Positions 1 to 16,800 of a stretch of DNA of 64,000 nt are shown here, piece after piece. Under the pieces are notes generated by a model, which saw only the letters and a program-made list of their open reading frames with translations, had not been told where the DNA came from and searched no databases. Positions within the stretch are counted from its first letter, which is position 1, and every line of letters begins with the position of its first letter. The DNA lies in the NCBI GenBank assembly GCA_963682175.1, contig OY821777.1, positions 2,435,501 to 2,499,500 of the forward strand, in the 5' to 3' direction. The DNA comes from Triglochin maritima (lineage: Eukaryota > Streptophyta > Magnoliopsida > Alismatales > Juncaginaceae). A program made the translations under genes and the position numbers.

Positions 1-3309
<3,309 letters not shown>

Positions 3310-3326
3310 GCTACATTCATGTATCC

Positions 3327-3332
3327 AATAAA
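3327..3332 (+). terminator. Polyadenylation signal of CKX
   Basis: AATAAA begins 18 bp after the TAG stop at 3307-3309, in AT-rich sequence. Plant signals are loose, so this is a candidate. Confidence 0.4.
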
Positions 3333-3449
3333 TTATTATTTGATTTTAGAATTTCAAGTGATTCGTTGAAGTGAAGTTGGAAAGGAAAAAGGAAAAGATT
3401 ATATTGCAAAATGTCGTGACTAAAATGGTATGTAAAAAAGGTAATACTG

Positions 3450-3570
3450 TAGGTGGTTGAGCGCTAGTCCCCAGGCACCTAGTGCATTTGGTTAAGGTCA
3501 TCGAGGGGAGGGAAGTAGAATATTCTCCTTTAAAGTTCAAATACAAAGTTCGAATTTCCAATTTAGAACT
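3450..3570 (+). mobile_element. Possible SINE remnant
   Basis: The stretch has a box-A-like sequence (TAGTGCATTTGGTTAAGG, about 3480) and, about 70 bp on, a box-B-like AAGTTCGAATTTCC (about 3547). This is the layout of a tRNA-derived SINE head. No target-site duplication was found, so the call is tentative. Confidence 0.3.
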
Positions 3571-6406
3571 CAACTTGTCTATCACAAGTCGAGTTAGGTT
3601 ATCGAGAATTCTGAATCATAAAAACAAAAAACACTACTTTTGTAAAAAGAATGGTTAAAGCACTGAAAAGCTTACAGATCTCACACGAAACAAACAGTTC
3701 ATAGAACTACATAGAATCTTAGCTTATCCGAATGGAGAAAAGAACGCTTTTTGACAATAATTGTCCCCAAACAATTACTAATTTACTTACAACGCCAAAG
3801 TTCTTGGTGGACCACGAGATCCACGGCCTAAAGATAATCATATCTCCAATGTACTTTGTCCCTACAATTAAACACCAAAGCAGACATCCTGCAGAAAATG
3901 ACAAAGCTTCCAAAAATATTTCTTCTGATACACAATATGTCCTTACTCAATTGTGTGTTGCAGCTTGTAAGCAATTTGAATGCTCTAAAACAAATCATTT
4001 GATTACAAAAGATTCATATTCTACTACAACTTGGCAGAAGGCAGTGTAGCCATGGGTCCAAGATCTTAATAAACTGAATTTCAGAAATACCCATAAAACT
4101 GAGCTTTAATCTTTATAATACTAAATCTGAGTGGGGGGAAAAATTACACACTTCTGCTATTTTAATTCTTGAATGTAAATTGTTGCACGCAGCACTAGAG
4201 AGATTTCATATGCTAAACTAAAAAAACAAGACATAGGGTGCTTCACCAAATCACTTTTTACACGACTAGCCTCTATTAACATCTTATACCAAAGTGGAAT
4301 CTTAGTTTTTCAAAATCATAAAAGTAGCTTTTATTTGCATAAACAAGTGTCAACTAATAAAAGCTATCCTGCTAAACGGATAAAAATAATAACAAAAGTA
4401 AGCTTTGACATGCTTAGAGGAGAGCAAAGAGGAAACATCATCGAATGGAAGAAAAGGAGGTATTGAATCCATAGATTTGAGAGGCAAAAGTATTAAAGTG
4501 GAGTCAAATCCATGTTGATTTGTTGCCTTTTAAGGCCAGCTTTTAGCTCTAAGCCGAACACAATCGCCAACTTGATTGGATTTGTTTTTGTATGATTACA
4601 TCTCACAATCGTTCTCGAATGTCTAAAACTCCAACCACTCGGACCCAACGAAAAGACGACAAATTAAAGGTTGTTATTGTGCAATTAACAGTTTAATAGG
4701 CCTTACATAGATTACTTTATTCATTTATTGTACAAGAATACAAGATGCAATTAAGTTATGTGGGGTTGATTTCATGGCGATTGAAAAATTAAGGGGGTCA
4801 TGTTTGATTTCATTATAGTATGCACCTCGGCCTAATTAAATCACAACACCTTGACGCTGGGAAATCTATGTTGGACAAAGAAGATCACATGCTCATCTAC
4901 CTTAATATACCCCATCCAAACACAATCCCCACTGGATTCGCCAACATCACCTGAATGACTAATTGAGTAATTTCCGTGACCACCCATTGAATTAATTTAC
5001 TATAAATACATACATTTAGTTTAATAATAAAAATTAGCTTTAACACATAAGAATAAGATGAGTTTTTTTGTTGTTTTGATCACTTCTTCGTCTTTTTATC
5101 TTTAATTCAAGTAACAATTTCCAATATTTTTGTTTGAATATCTATTTATAATTAAAAATAATAATTTCAAAAATCAACAAAACATTAACAATGTTGTATT
5201 TGAATCGATGACAAAAAAAGAGAAACGTGAATATGTTATCAAAATACTCAAGAAATTATTTTATCATGTTGAAAAAGAATTCAATTTTTTTAAAATTTAA
5301 AATACATGAATTCTAAAAATAAAAGTAAAAGAAAACGGTATTGGAGTTGTTGTTTTCTAGTTTTAAAAAGGGTAACTCCACTACCACTTTTATATTTTGC
5401 CAATTATTTCTTCAACTCTAATATTTTGCCTTTTTTCCATCATTATTTTGAAACTTTTCCCTGGTTTAAGCTCTTTGCATAGGTTTTTTAAAAGGGTTGA
5501 GTAGTTGAGTGTGTAAAATCAAAGCTTAGCTAAGAATCTAAGATGATCCAACTAAGTTTGATGAGTTCAACTTATGCTTGAACTTGCTAAATGAAAGAAA
5601 CAGGGGAAAAGTTATGCTTGAACTTGACTAGGTTAAATTTGATTGCAAGTTTGTGTTGAAATTAACATTTCATCGACCTCATCACCAAGCAAATTCACCA
5701 CTTCAACCAGTACAAACGTTTTGAGAAAAAATATTCTTACCCCTTTATTTTTTACCCTCCTCCCCCAATCGAAACGGTACCTTATGACATGCAAATTTCT
5801 CTATCATATTCCCAAATCCTTTTTGTTATGGTTTAATTCTTGTACAAAAACAAATAAAAAATCTATAGAACCCATAGTTATAACATATCCGGTACACTAG
5901 TAGTCTCTATGTATGACAAATCCCAAGTGCTTCTACCCCAACGTTGCAGCTACACAAATGCGAGTATGATGAGCAATTCAGCAAAGCCAAACTCTTCCCA
6001 TCCAAAATGATTTTAAGTTACACAACCTATATGCAATTGATCAAGTCTTATTACGATTTCTGACTGTCTAAGTGCTTCTGCCGCGACATCATTTTCTGAA
6101 GCAAAAAAGAGTAAGCACGGCATAGCAACAGGTAAATAAAAACGCAGTAACGGGAAGAAATTGCCATGTGTTTGGTCAGAGGAAATCATGAGTATAATTA
6201 TAAAGATAAAAAGATGAGAGATGTCCAAGAAGTGAAACATAAATATGACTGTTTTCCTCTACAGGCACAGAACATGATCTACCCTGATTATTTAACTTTT
6301 TTTGAAGACAAAAACACCAAGAACATCGTAAGACGAGAAGGAACTGCGGTGCTTACATTGACCGGAAGATGTTCAGGCAGATCATGCTGACTACAGTGGG
6401 TGGAAT

Positions 6407-9344
6407 TTAGTTTCTCACACTGGCTATTAGTTGAGCCATGACAGTCGCATATTGAACCGCAGTGTGCTGTGAACTGTACTGATCTTGGAGACCATACTCT
6501 GCAAAGTTTGATTCAATGTGCATAAAATGGCCTGGCAAGGACTTTTTTGAAAGATTCTCCTGCCAAATGTCGATGAAGTCGTCCACAATCTGCCTTGACT
6601 TTTCTATTGAAGAAATGGGAAGATATTCCAGCTACAAATGGAATAGGCAGTATCATCAGTCCACGGTTCTGTCCTAGAAAAGAAGTGAGGAGTGCAGATA
6701 CACAAGTTCAAACAGTGGACTACAAAAAACAGAAAATTTATACATCTTTATAAGAAGGGATTTAGGCATCAGCATCTGATGAAATCTGTACATAGACAGA
6801 ATGAATATAAAATAAATTTGCTGTTCAGCTTAAATGAGCCATCAATATGTAAAAGAAACTACTTGAACAAAAAATATGGTCCTAAGAAGTAAACTTCCTA
6901 TTGTAGGGGCAAAATTATAGATCTGGGACAATTCAAATACAAATCAGAACCTTGAAAAATGTGCACTGGGAGACCCAACTAAATATGGCCTCCTAGTTTC
7001 AAATTGCAACTTAATGAAGTTAGATACGAGGCATATATATTGGCATAAGGATTACATTGACACATTTGCAAGGAAGTGTTGAATGTACTAATGTATGAGG
7101 AAACTGTGTAACTCCAAAACATTTCTACAATCAAAATGCATCTTGATGGCATAAAAAGATGTGCGTCCATCAAGGTGTCACTCCTCCGTCTAGTAAAACA
7201 ACTACCAGCATAATCTGCCTTTTACATCAGTTTGATTCTTTGATTGGTTAATAATTGGATGCTTACTAACCAAAGCTGGTAAAGTGTCAATAAATGAAGT
7301 ATGGTGACTGAACCATGCATTTTGAAGGAACAAAACAAGGCATGCCAAATAGTTATGGATCTATATTCCAGACCAAACCTACATAGCAATAAATGCCTAC
7401 TACAATCAAATCAGCAACTTCCAGCAATGGTAGCACAAAACTAACTACTGGACCAAGTTCTTATACGTAGTTTGAACCAGAAGCTTCATTTATGAAGACC
7501 CACAGAGGAAAAAAAATTCTCAAAATAAACAAGTAATTCTTTATGTGCATTTAAACTCTTGTTTTGGAAGAAGAGTGGGAAGTTGCATATATTGATAGAG
7601 AGTTAAGCGTGGGCACCCAGGGTTGAAGTTCCAATCAATAACACAAGCGTAAAATATGCCACTATAACAAAGCTGATGTTGTGGAGTCATATGTCAATAA
7701 AAACATGTGGCTGATAAGACTTAATTCAACTCCGATGTTGCTGGCAAACAGAAGGGGAACGAAGCATGACATTTTACTCAACCCACGTGCAGGGTGGGTA
7801 TCTGTGTTATATGTTTAAAGCTCAACTTTTGAGCATATGACCACGAGAAAAAGAAAAATTGCCTATTATTTTAATGTAAATCAACAATTTCACCTCTGTA
7901 ATTTACTAATTTTACATAAGACTGTCCCAAAAGTCAGGATAAAGTAGAAGAGTTGCGATGGTGTGGTGCACTGGTGTAACAACCTCACCCACCATTATGG
8001 AGTTTTGTGTAGATCGTGCATCAACTTAGGATTTGGCAACTCGATTTTTATCATTACTAATCCGTCGACATCCAACAACATGCAATTGGAAGATATTTCC
8101 TATCAATTTTCTCGTGTCAAGTCACACAGTCACATAGTATACATAGAAAATGCGTACCTCTTCAAGTGAGTACTGAGATCAATTTTACCTTGGAATCAAA
8201 TAAATGGGTTAAGGAAACAAGGCTGTTCTACACCATAGACTGCAAAAATTACTATCATTTTATATTCCAACATCATACTTGGATGTTTAAATCTAAAAAT
8301 GATTCCTAATGTGCATACCCAAAAGGAGTGTATGTGAGGCAGTCAATAAATTGTGCACACCTACAAATGGAGGAACTTCAAGTAAATAATTGAACTAAAC
8401 GGGCAAAGAAGGCTCTAGTTCACAAATCATCAGTTCACACTACATGTTGATGTAATTATAACTTACAATCAGCCCAACGAACTCCAATACGTAATCTTAG
8501 ACTCCTATGGCTTGCCGTTCTTTCAATGTCGAAGTACAGGATTCGGTGTCTACAATCAATATGTACATGAGCCATCTTCTGAGCCTCTAAGTACGCAAGA
8601 ATGCATCTATATAAGGCTATCTAAGTGGTCATATTCCTGGAATTCCGCAATTAAAAACGAATCAGCAGAAGAAGATGCTGAAATTAGATGCCATTGGAAC
8701 TACTATCGTGATATTCAACCAAAGTACCGAATAATTACCTCCATCATAATTCCTCTTAAGCTCTCCGAAGTAGAATGAACCACCTTTCCCACTCTAACCC
8801 TGAAATCACCAACCTGATATTGCAGACCCTAACACACACACACACACACACACAAAATTCAAAACATCATCAAAAGCAACATATCAATACGACAATCGAT
8901 CATTCTGGCCTTGTAATTCTGGGCACACCTCGAAATTGAGGGATACCCTGGCCTTGTAAGACTGCAACTTCTCCATGATGGCAAGCACATTGGCGTTGGC
9001 CTCTAACACGATTCGCGGGGCCCGGACGATGAAGTAATACTTATTGGGCTGCTCCTGCAACGACAAGCCGAGGAAGTCCCTGGGGTACTCGGTGGGAACA
9101 CCTTGGTCTAAACCACCCAATTTAAAATTCAATTATTCTTTTTTTTTCTTTTTGGAAATAGTTAAAAGTTGAGGGGTGAGAGTGTAAAATAAAAAAGAAA
9201 CCGACCTCGGAGCATGGGACGGTAGAAGGTGAGGGTGGACTTCCAGCGGTCTTCCTTGACGCCGTTGATGCTCTCGACGGATTGGGAAACCTCCGAGAGG
9301 ATTTGGGTGCTGACGGACGACCCAGGGTTCGGCTGCCAGTGCAT
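6407..9344 (-). CDS. MED20: Mediator subunit 20 (MED20), 4 visible coding exons
   Basis: Head-module subunit of the Mediator co-activator that links transcription factors to RNA polymerase II; nuclear. Exons in gene order are 9344-9206, 9107-8929, 8828-8739 and 6631-6407, giving 210 aa in one frame. Recognisable plant MED20 blocks are [107 protein letters not shown] and [16 protein letters not shown]. The last intron is 2.1 kb. The 5' end is uncertain. Plant homologues carry a few extra residues (about MPVKW) before this point, and a TTCTTCAG acceptor-like sequence precedes the ATG at 9344. A tiny upstream exon may therefore exist, but I could not find it. It is divergent to ATG12. Confidence 0.92.
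6632..8738 (-). other. Long third intron of MED20
   Basis: A 2,107-bp intron bounded by GTAATT (donor side, 8738) and TTTGTAG (acceptor side, 6632). I see no nested gene or recognisable transposon. The open frame at 8512-8778 on the plus strand overlaps MED20 exon 3 and is an antisense shadow. Confidence 0.7.
8830..8853. repeat. AC/GT microsatellite in MED20 intron 2
   Basis: A CA dinucleotide run on the plus strand sits just upstream (in gene sense) of the MED20 exon 3 acceptor at 8829-8830. In transcript sense it is a GU run next to the 3' splice site. Confidence 0.8.
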
Positions 9345-10261
9345 CAACCTGAAGAATAAATATGCCTTTCTTTAGATGGGTTTGGGGAGGAAAGAAGAAA
9401 GAGGGTTTTCAGGTGGACTGCAATCGATGGTGGTGGTGGTCTAACAGAGGTCCGATCGACTTTCGGGTGGGACTTCAGAGTTCAGACTTGCCTGCCTTGG
9501 GAGGAGAGTATGAGTATTGAGTAGTATAGTAGGCTTACTAGGCTAGGTAGGGCGACTTCAAACTTTTATTCTTTCTTTGGTGATCCAGGAAATTTCTTTT
9601 TAGCGTTCGAAGATTTTACTAGGGAACTCCTTCCTTCTAGAGTTCTTTGGTATTCTCGCTCGTTATTGGTTCGTTATGACTTGGATATTTATTCTTTAAT
9701 ATTCCTTGTTTTACTCACGTTTTTTGTGACTCTGTGTTTGGATGTGTCAGTGTCTGAATATGGTACATCTTCAACGAATTTTTTAATAAACATAATTTTT
9801 AATTTAAGTGTATGTCTGAAGTATGAAAAAAAAATGTTCCAACCTTACATGTGCATTATACAACTTTTGAGTTTAAGAAAGAAACTTTATTTCGTAAGGG
9901 TCAAAGATGATTTAAGTCAATAAGAATTTTCTCATCGATTAAAATGCAAATATAATAAAAAGAAAAGAAATAAATACAAGACTACATTACTACGAAAATG
10001 TACTTGTCGGTGTTTCAAAGAATAAAGGTTGAAAGACTATTTGATTTCCTAAGGGATTTGAGTGTAACATTTTAAAGTTAGTTAGAAGGGGAAATTGAAA
10101 TCAACATACAGTTGGGAAGAGAACTGTATAATTTACCCTTTTTTTAAAGTAAAAACCATGCCTTACAATATTATCAGAGCGCTTATTTTTTTGGGGCCTA
10201 AACGAAGAGAAGAGAAGAAAAGAGAAGAGAAGAGAATTGGCCGAACTTCGAGTATTGTCCG
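9345..10261. promoter_or_regulatory. Shared intergenic region between MED20 and ATG12
   Basis: About 0.9 kb separates the two divergent coding starts, so promoters and leaders of both genes must lie here. A purine-rich GAAAAGAGAAG stretch at about 10206-10236 is in the ATG12 leader. No other coding block is recognised. The missing 5' coding bit of MED20 would be expected here, but no matching ATG was found. Confidence 0.5.
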
Positions 10262-12782
10262 ATGGCCGCCGTGGTGGATTCCCCAACCTCCGCTCGCAAA
10301 GGTACGTATTAATATCTCCTTTCCAGAAACCAATCCGTCATTGTCTAATGATCCGTTGCAGTTGTGGTCCATCTAAGGGCGACGGGAGACGCCCCCATCC
10401 TCAAACAAGCCAAGTTCAAGGTCTCTACTCTTTTCCCCCACTTCTTCTCTAACCAAATCACATGGTTTAATTTGGGCTATTATTGGTTTTTATTTTCTAA
10501 GGCGGAGTGCGGAGAATAGGCGGTGTTAGGAATTCAGGTCATGGTGTTGTCGGGATTTGTAGGGAGCATCTATGGATTAGTAATTAGAATTTGAAAGGGG
10601 TCGAAAATTCGTGAATTTCAAAGGGTCTTTAGAAACTAGGTGAAATCACAAAGTCCATATGGATCGCCCAATGCCACGGTGCTGGGAATTAGGTCAGGTG
10701 GTGGAAATTTGTAAGGACCATCCAAGAATTGGAATTTAAAGGGGCTGAAAATTCAAGAGGGTTGGAACCCAAAGGGTCTTTAGAAACTAGGCAAATCACA
10801 AAATCCCGATGTATCGCCCGGCTTCCCCTCACTATACTTGCCACCGCCTTTGTTATTGTTCTGACATTACAAGTGGAGTCTTAACTGTTGTCGTTGATGT
10901 TGCTTAGTGAATGTTGGGGTGATGTGTTCTGCTCTTAAAAAAATAATTCAGTTTGGATTTGAGGTGATTGAACACTGCGTTGGTCTCTTTCTCATTTTTT
11001 TGTTTAGGATAATGGAGATAGAACATGACCTTGTTTTTACGTTGGTAATTATGGTCCTATATTAGGAGTAAGAAAGATTGATCATTTAATCTTCATTGAT
11101 TTGGTTGAAAAGGGTTTCTCAATGAAGCTTAACCTCAGTCTTGGTTAAGAATGGTAATGATTTAGTCTACTCCTATAGTTTGGTTTGCTCGGTCTTTTTG
11201 GCTGCAACCTCAATTGCAATTGCCTTCCGAGCATCTATTTCATCAATTCTCCCAGGTAGGGAACTAGCAAATTGCAAATGTCTTTCTTTTGATCATAGTG
11301 CACGGAAGAAGAGAGTGACATCTCTGCTCTATGCTTGATAGTTCTAGTTAAGTGGGTGAGGATTCTAGTTGTAAGAGTTGAAAATAGATCTCTTATGCAC
11401 TTAATAGAGGTATTTAATGTCTTGGATTTCCTTGGCTTCGCATGTCAAGTAGTTAGAGTTCCCAACTTCTCATTAAGTGATCATGTTCTTTACTCGCTTA
11501 TGCTTTTCATTCACTGTCTTATCTACGGTATTATATCTTGTATCCTTTCATAACTTCCCTGCTTGCTTAAAGATTTAATAGTCAATTGTCCAATTAGAGT
11601 GTATTCATTTACCAGTAGGTAGTCACTGAAATGATTCTCAAATCCACAGATAGCTGGGTCAGAAAAATTTGCAAAAGTTATTGAATTCTTGCGTCGGCAG
11701 CTTCACAGGGACACCTTGGTAATGATGAGTTTTAATATTTCTAGTAAGGCAGCAAAACTGCATGTCACTTACTTGTTTGTTTTCTTTCTTTTTCTACCTG
11801 GCAGTTTGTATACGTAAACAGTGCATTTTCACCAAATCCAGATGAGCTCGTCCTTGATCTTTACAAAGTAAGCCTTACATTCCTACTTGATTTGATGATA
11901 TCATGTTCAGCTATTTAGTATGTGAATGCTATTATTATGGTAATTCTGTTCCAATAAACACATGCTATACTTGTTGTTTCTTACTAGTATACAGTTCAAT
12001 TGTATATATTGAAAATAAATATGATTTAGTTATCTGCACTTTAAGCTTTCAACTCAAAAGACAATTGGATAGAGCATTAGAGCTGATCAACTTAGTGCAG
12101 ATTCATGTTGGTATTATTGTATGGTACTGGGATTGTGGTAGTGCTTCTGAAAGCTTTAGGAGCAATACAACATTCTCTGGAGTCTGGGCATTTTAGTAGA
12201 CAATTCAGTGTAAATTTAAGTGTACTCAATATCAAACCGTCTGCTAATTACAGAAAACTAGTAATGTCAGAGACTAGGGCAATCAGGGTATCAGCTGCCC
12301 AATGTTCCTTTCTAGGAAAGAAATACCATTGTTGCCTATTCCTCTTTAATCGATGATTAAGATCTTCACATCTAACCAGCCCTCAACTGCATATTTTACC
12401 CTACCAGAGTTTTTCCCAAGAAGGAAAAACTATTGTTCCGCCATATTTGTTACAGAGGTATGATCAAGAAAATGGCCTAAGCCCCAAATTGATTGTTAAA
12501 TAATGCAGTGTGCACATGTATTGTGAGATTCTGCAGAGATTTCATTTGTGTTCAAATTTATTTTGATATGAGAACAAAGTAAATTTGAACACCTTGGGTA
12601 TTAGGTGCATCTGTGGTGGATTCATCAGTTTGAGTTTCATTAATCACCTTGGGTATTTCTAAAGAATTTTTTCATGTTTTGGGTCCAAAATCTGAAAATG
12701 CACTTTTTTGTTTCACTTGCAGAGTTTTGGTTTTGATGGTAAGCTGGTGGTCAATTATGCTTCCTCTATGGCTTGGGGATAG
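10262..12782 (+). CDS. ATG12: Autophagy ubiquitin-like protein ATG12, 5 exons, 96 aa
   Basis: Ubiquitin-fold modifier that is joined to ATG5 by ATG7 (E1) and ATG10 (E2). With ATG16 the conjugate drives ATG8 lipidation on the forming autophagosome. Exons are 10262-10301, 10362-10420, 11650-11718, 11805-11867 and 12723-12782, all GT-AG, 291 nt in total. Diagnostic blocks are VVVHLRATGDAPILKQAKFK, FAKVIEFLRRQLHRDTLFVY, VNSAFSPNPDELVLDLY and FGFDGKLVVNYASSMAWG. The protein ends in the C-terminal glycine used for conjugation, with no extension to be cleaved, as expected for ATG12. The length matches plant ATG12. Intron 2 (1.2 kb) holds a degenerate two-copy repeat. Confidence 0.95.
10527..10819. 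repeat. Degenerate two-copy tandem repeat in ATG12 intron 2
   Basis: Copies at about 10527-10669 and 10684-10819 share blocks such as AAAGGGTCTTTAGAAACTAG and a closing ATCGCCC. They differ by several substitutions and small indels, so the duplication is not recent. Confidence 0.75.
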
Positions 12783-13830
12783 AATTGCTTGAGCTTGACA
12801 TGTGACCTCTTAAAGCTGGACGCGACCATGAGAAGTAGTCTGCAGATACCGTAGCTGAAATTGATCGATTGCTCATTCGTTGCTAATTTGCCTTTTGTAA
12901 TTATTACCTTGATATTCCGAGTGTTTGATCTTCGATGGCATGGGAGAAAGAAGTTCATTATGCAAATGTACATATTTCTCAATTTTATCTTTTTTTCTTA
13001 TATTATGTTTCCATGATTTGTCACAATGGGGCCGTTCAAGATATTTTTTTAACGTATTTTGTATTTTTTTAGTTAAATCTCAATATTTAACTCACATGTT
13101 GGGATTCCTAGTTTAGGTTAACTAAGGACTAAAATATCTGCCATGGGTTCAACTGTTAAAAATCAAATCAAATTATTTGGTTGTAGAGAGGACGTATAAC
13201 GTGGCTCACTTATCACTATATAGGAATAATGCCATAAAATTACAACAAAAAAAACACTCCTGATCGATCCGGAACTTTCGGTCATTAAAATCGGGTTGCT
13301 TTACAAAACAAGCAGAAAAATATGAAAGAGAAAATAATAGAATTACTTTTGAACCAAAGAATAATAGAATTACTTGCGAACCAAACAAGAAAATGAACTT
13401 ACCAGAGGCCTGTTACATATAAATGTGGGAATATAATTCAGTTCGTCTACATAGTTAAATCAATACGCACCGTACCAATAATTACAATACAAAATGGCCG
13501 GTTGTTAGAAGAGTCAGTTGTACAACGTTACAGATGATTTGTACACGACAAGACCTTCCAAAGTCTAGGAAGCACCATAAGATGACAGAGGTTAGCACCA
13601 TCTAAATACCCATGTTTGAGGAGAATCTACAAACCTTTGTTTGATGCTGCAGATCTCTGACACCATGAACCACCACAATGTTCTAATTAGTTTCATTAAA
13701 GAGGCCTTCACCTTGCCAACCGCACCAATTGGTTAAATTATTGTTGTAGACGACAGGACACCAACGTATTATTTGACTTCCTAGGTTAAAAAAAGTACAT
13801 TGCGTGCTACCCTTACCATCGAGGCAGCTA
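12783..13830. other. Intergenic region between ATG12 and the RhoGAP gene
   Basis: The two genes converge here. The stretch should hold both 3' UTRs. No conserved coding block or transposon is recognised. Two copies of a short AATAGAATTACTT motif lie at about 13336-13373. Confidence 0.5.
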
Positions 13831-16800
13831 TTATGAGTTGGTATTTGCGGGAGGGCATTCGGAATTTTGAGCGTGATCTTCATCTGCAGCTCGAAGCTCA
13901 TTTACAAGCTGAAGACGCCTTTCTTTTAGGAAGTTTAGTCGGTTGGTCAGCCGGGCCAGCACAGATGCTGATAAAAGGTCCTGAAGTGGTAGTATGAAAC
14001 AGTCAAAATCCGATTATTTTAAGTTCATCATTTTCAACTCTGAAGAAAGAATTTGTCACTGTATCATACAAGTTGACAGAAAATTGTAACGGTAAGCAAA
14101 TTCAATATATGGACAAAAAATAAAGAAAAGAGATACCTCGTCTCCTCCAGATGGGTTTTTTAACATTGCATTTTCACCATCTATTGGTTTGTCGTGAGCT
14201 GAACTTGCAGAATTCATAAATACAGGGGTGCTTCTGACATGCTTCTGTTGATTATTTGTTGAATCCTGAACCTGTATTCTCTGGCGACAGTTAGAATCAT
14301 GAAGTACCTAATTTCTAGCTGTAGGTTAGTATGAAGATCTAATACACACATAAAATAGCAAAATGTTTTTATCATTTTAGTGCTGCAACTGTGAATAATT
14401 TTCGCAACAGCTCACATAAGAGACACACACACACACACCTTGTTTTTACTGTGTTCCCGAAGGACGGAAGTAACAACATCAGCGAATTGCTGCTCCTTAG
14501 TTGACATACTGGTAGTGGTGGCTTCTATGGGTTTTATTTCGCTGTCACCTACCAAATCCTGTTTCTCCTGCAAATCTGATCTTTGTGGGTTCTCACCTGC
14601 AGGAGTTGCTATGGAAGAAGCATTCTGCGCGTGACCAAAAAAACAGGTTTAGATTGTTCTATGCGCTGTCATTGTGGCAAGGCAAAAAAAAAAATTCCAA
14701 CTTTAATTCAGTGTTTGCTCTACAACAGCTTAAATCATTTACATCGCTAGAAAAACCCACATTGTTATCTACCATAGATGAGATAGGCATTTCCGGCTGC
14801 ATTCCAACCAGTTTAGCCTCCAAAGACGTCCTCAACCCTCTCTCTTTTTGTAATTGGATTTGTAGTCTTTCCACCTATTTCATGGAATAACCACAAGGAA
14901 AAATCAGGCAAATAAGACTACAAGAGTACCACATCAAGAATAGAATCTAAAAAAAACCTTTGCCTATATTGTGGTATCTAAATCAACGTATATTTACTTC
15001 ACAGCAGAAAAAAGAGAGTTACGGTTAGCAGAATAATACAAATATGTTAGCACAGCCAATTAAAAAGCTGTTAAGTCGTGCGGGAAGAAGTATCCAAATC
15101 CAACCCACCTGATTAAAACACCCGCATACTCCATACAATGACAGAGAAGGTGTGACTTAAACGCACTAGACGGCTGCGAGCCTGCGATTGAAGATCCTCC
15201 AGCTAGATCCAACGGCCACGATTTGAAGAGGACGTGGGCTCGATTTAAAGGGCCGTTATGACCGTTAGGGTTTACTGTTTTCATTTCTTCCTCGCGATAA
15301 GTGTGATTAGAGATTTCATGTATAGTTTGTTAGAACTCAATCCACGTGGCATACGCGTCCACTCCATTGCAACGAACTTTCCTGAAACCAATTGTTGAGA
15401 TAGCGATAACGGTCTCGATTTGGAGGTTGGCATTTCTGAGTGCGAAATCTAGGGTTTGTTAAATTGGAGCTCACGAGCGCTCGAATCCACCTTCATCAAG
15501 GTTTGTAGGACCTTTCCCCTCTCATCCCGGCCTACTATACTCGTCGGAGAGCTAAGGCGAACTCCGTGGCCGTCAACGGAGATCCGAGTGGTGACAAAGT
15601 GGTATCATAGCCACCGCCGGCTCATAGCGAGGACGACGACCAATACGAACTCTTTCAGACACTTTTACGGCAGGAATTGGGGACAATCACTCGACGGCTC
15701 GAGAACTTGGAATCTGGTCTCCTGTGGGTTCTCGATGTAGATCCGGCAACCTACATCCACCAGATCCACATTCGTTCCAGGTGAAACACATTTTATCCAA
15801 TTTCCTTCCTTTTCTGGTTTGGAAGAGCCCTAAGATTGAGTGTTTAGGGCCGAGGAGTACTTTAAGGTTCACTGGACCCCCGACCACCACAAGGTATGGA
15901 TTGCGGGGTTCTACCTTGAAGGGAGGCTCTGAAATAGTACAGATGGATGAGGAGGAACGCAACAAGGATGGATTGGAGTCAGTTTTTGGAGGCTTTGGAT
16001 TCCAGGTTCAGACTTCAGGGTGAAGATCCCCTTGCTTTGTTGAAACATCTAAATCAAACCTCCACACTTGAAGATTACCAATCCATGTTCGAGGATTTGA
16101 GCAACAAAAATGGATGACATCTCGGAGAAGCACCTCTTGAGACGTTTTGTGGGAGGTTTAAGGGCAGATCTCGAAAGAAAGGTGAGGGTGGAAGAGCCTA
16201 AATCACTAAAGGAGGCGGTTCGATTGGCTAGGTTGTTTGACTGGGAGCACCAGTTGAATACAAGGAAGGTGAGGCCAATTTTGGCAGACATTCCTCGTCC
16301 ACACCATCAATCCCCTCCTCGACCTTCCAGGATGGTGACCATGACTTCTGATGAGTTAGAAGGGAGAAGGATGGAGAAGAGCCAAAGGGTTGTGCTTCAG
16401 GTGTGAGGACGTGGTTTAAGGGGCATGTGTGTAAACCACACCAGGTTCAGTTCATTAAACTAAGAAGGGATGAGGAAGATGGACCACTGGAAGTGGAAGA
16501 GGAGGTGATGTTTGAGGAAGTAACTGATGTGGCACCAGAACAACTTGAACTTGAAATTTCAGTTCAAGCTATAAGTGGAGAGGGCAAAGATCAAACCATG
16601 GTGGTTCAAGGTATGGTCAAGAGAAAAAAATGTTTTCTCATTGACTCAGGGTGTACACATTGCTTCCTTGACCTTAGAGTGGTTAAGATAACTCAGTTGG
16701 AATGTGGCAACCCCAAGGCTAAGTCAGTGGTGGAAGCTAATGGGGAGATATCAGCATGTGAGGGATTCTGTGGTGCAGTTCCCATTTCGTTGAGAAAACT

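Larger units (their letters stand above)
3310..6406. other. Intergenic region between CKX and MED20 3' ends
   Basis: The CKX and MED20 genes converge here. I find no conserved protein segment. A possible tRNA-like SINE remnant lies at about 3450-3570. The rest is AT-rich sequence with short open frames of no recognised family. The part next to 6406 should contain the MED20 3' UTR. Confidence 0.5.

Noticed and set aside
8512..8778. 88-codon plus-strand open frame
   Set aside because: It overlaps MED20 exon 3 in antisense and has no conserved block.
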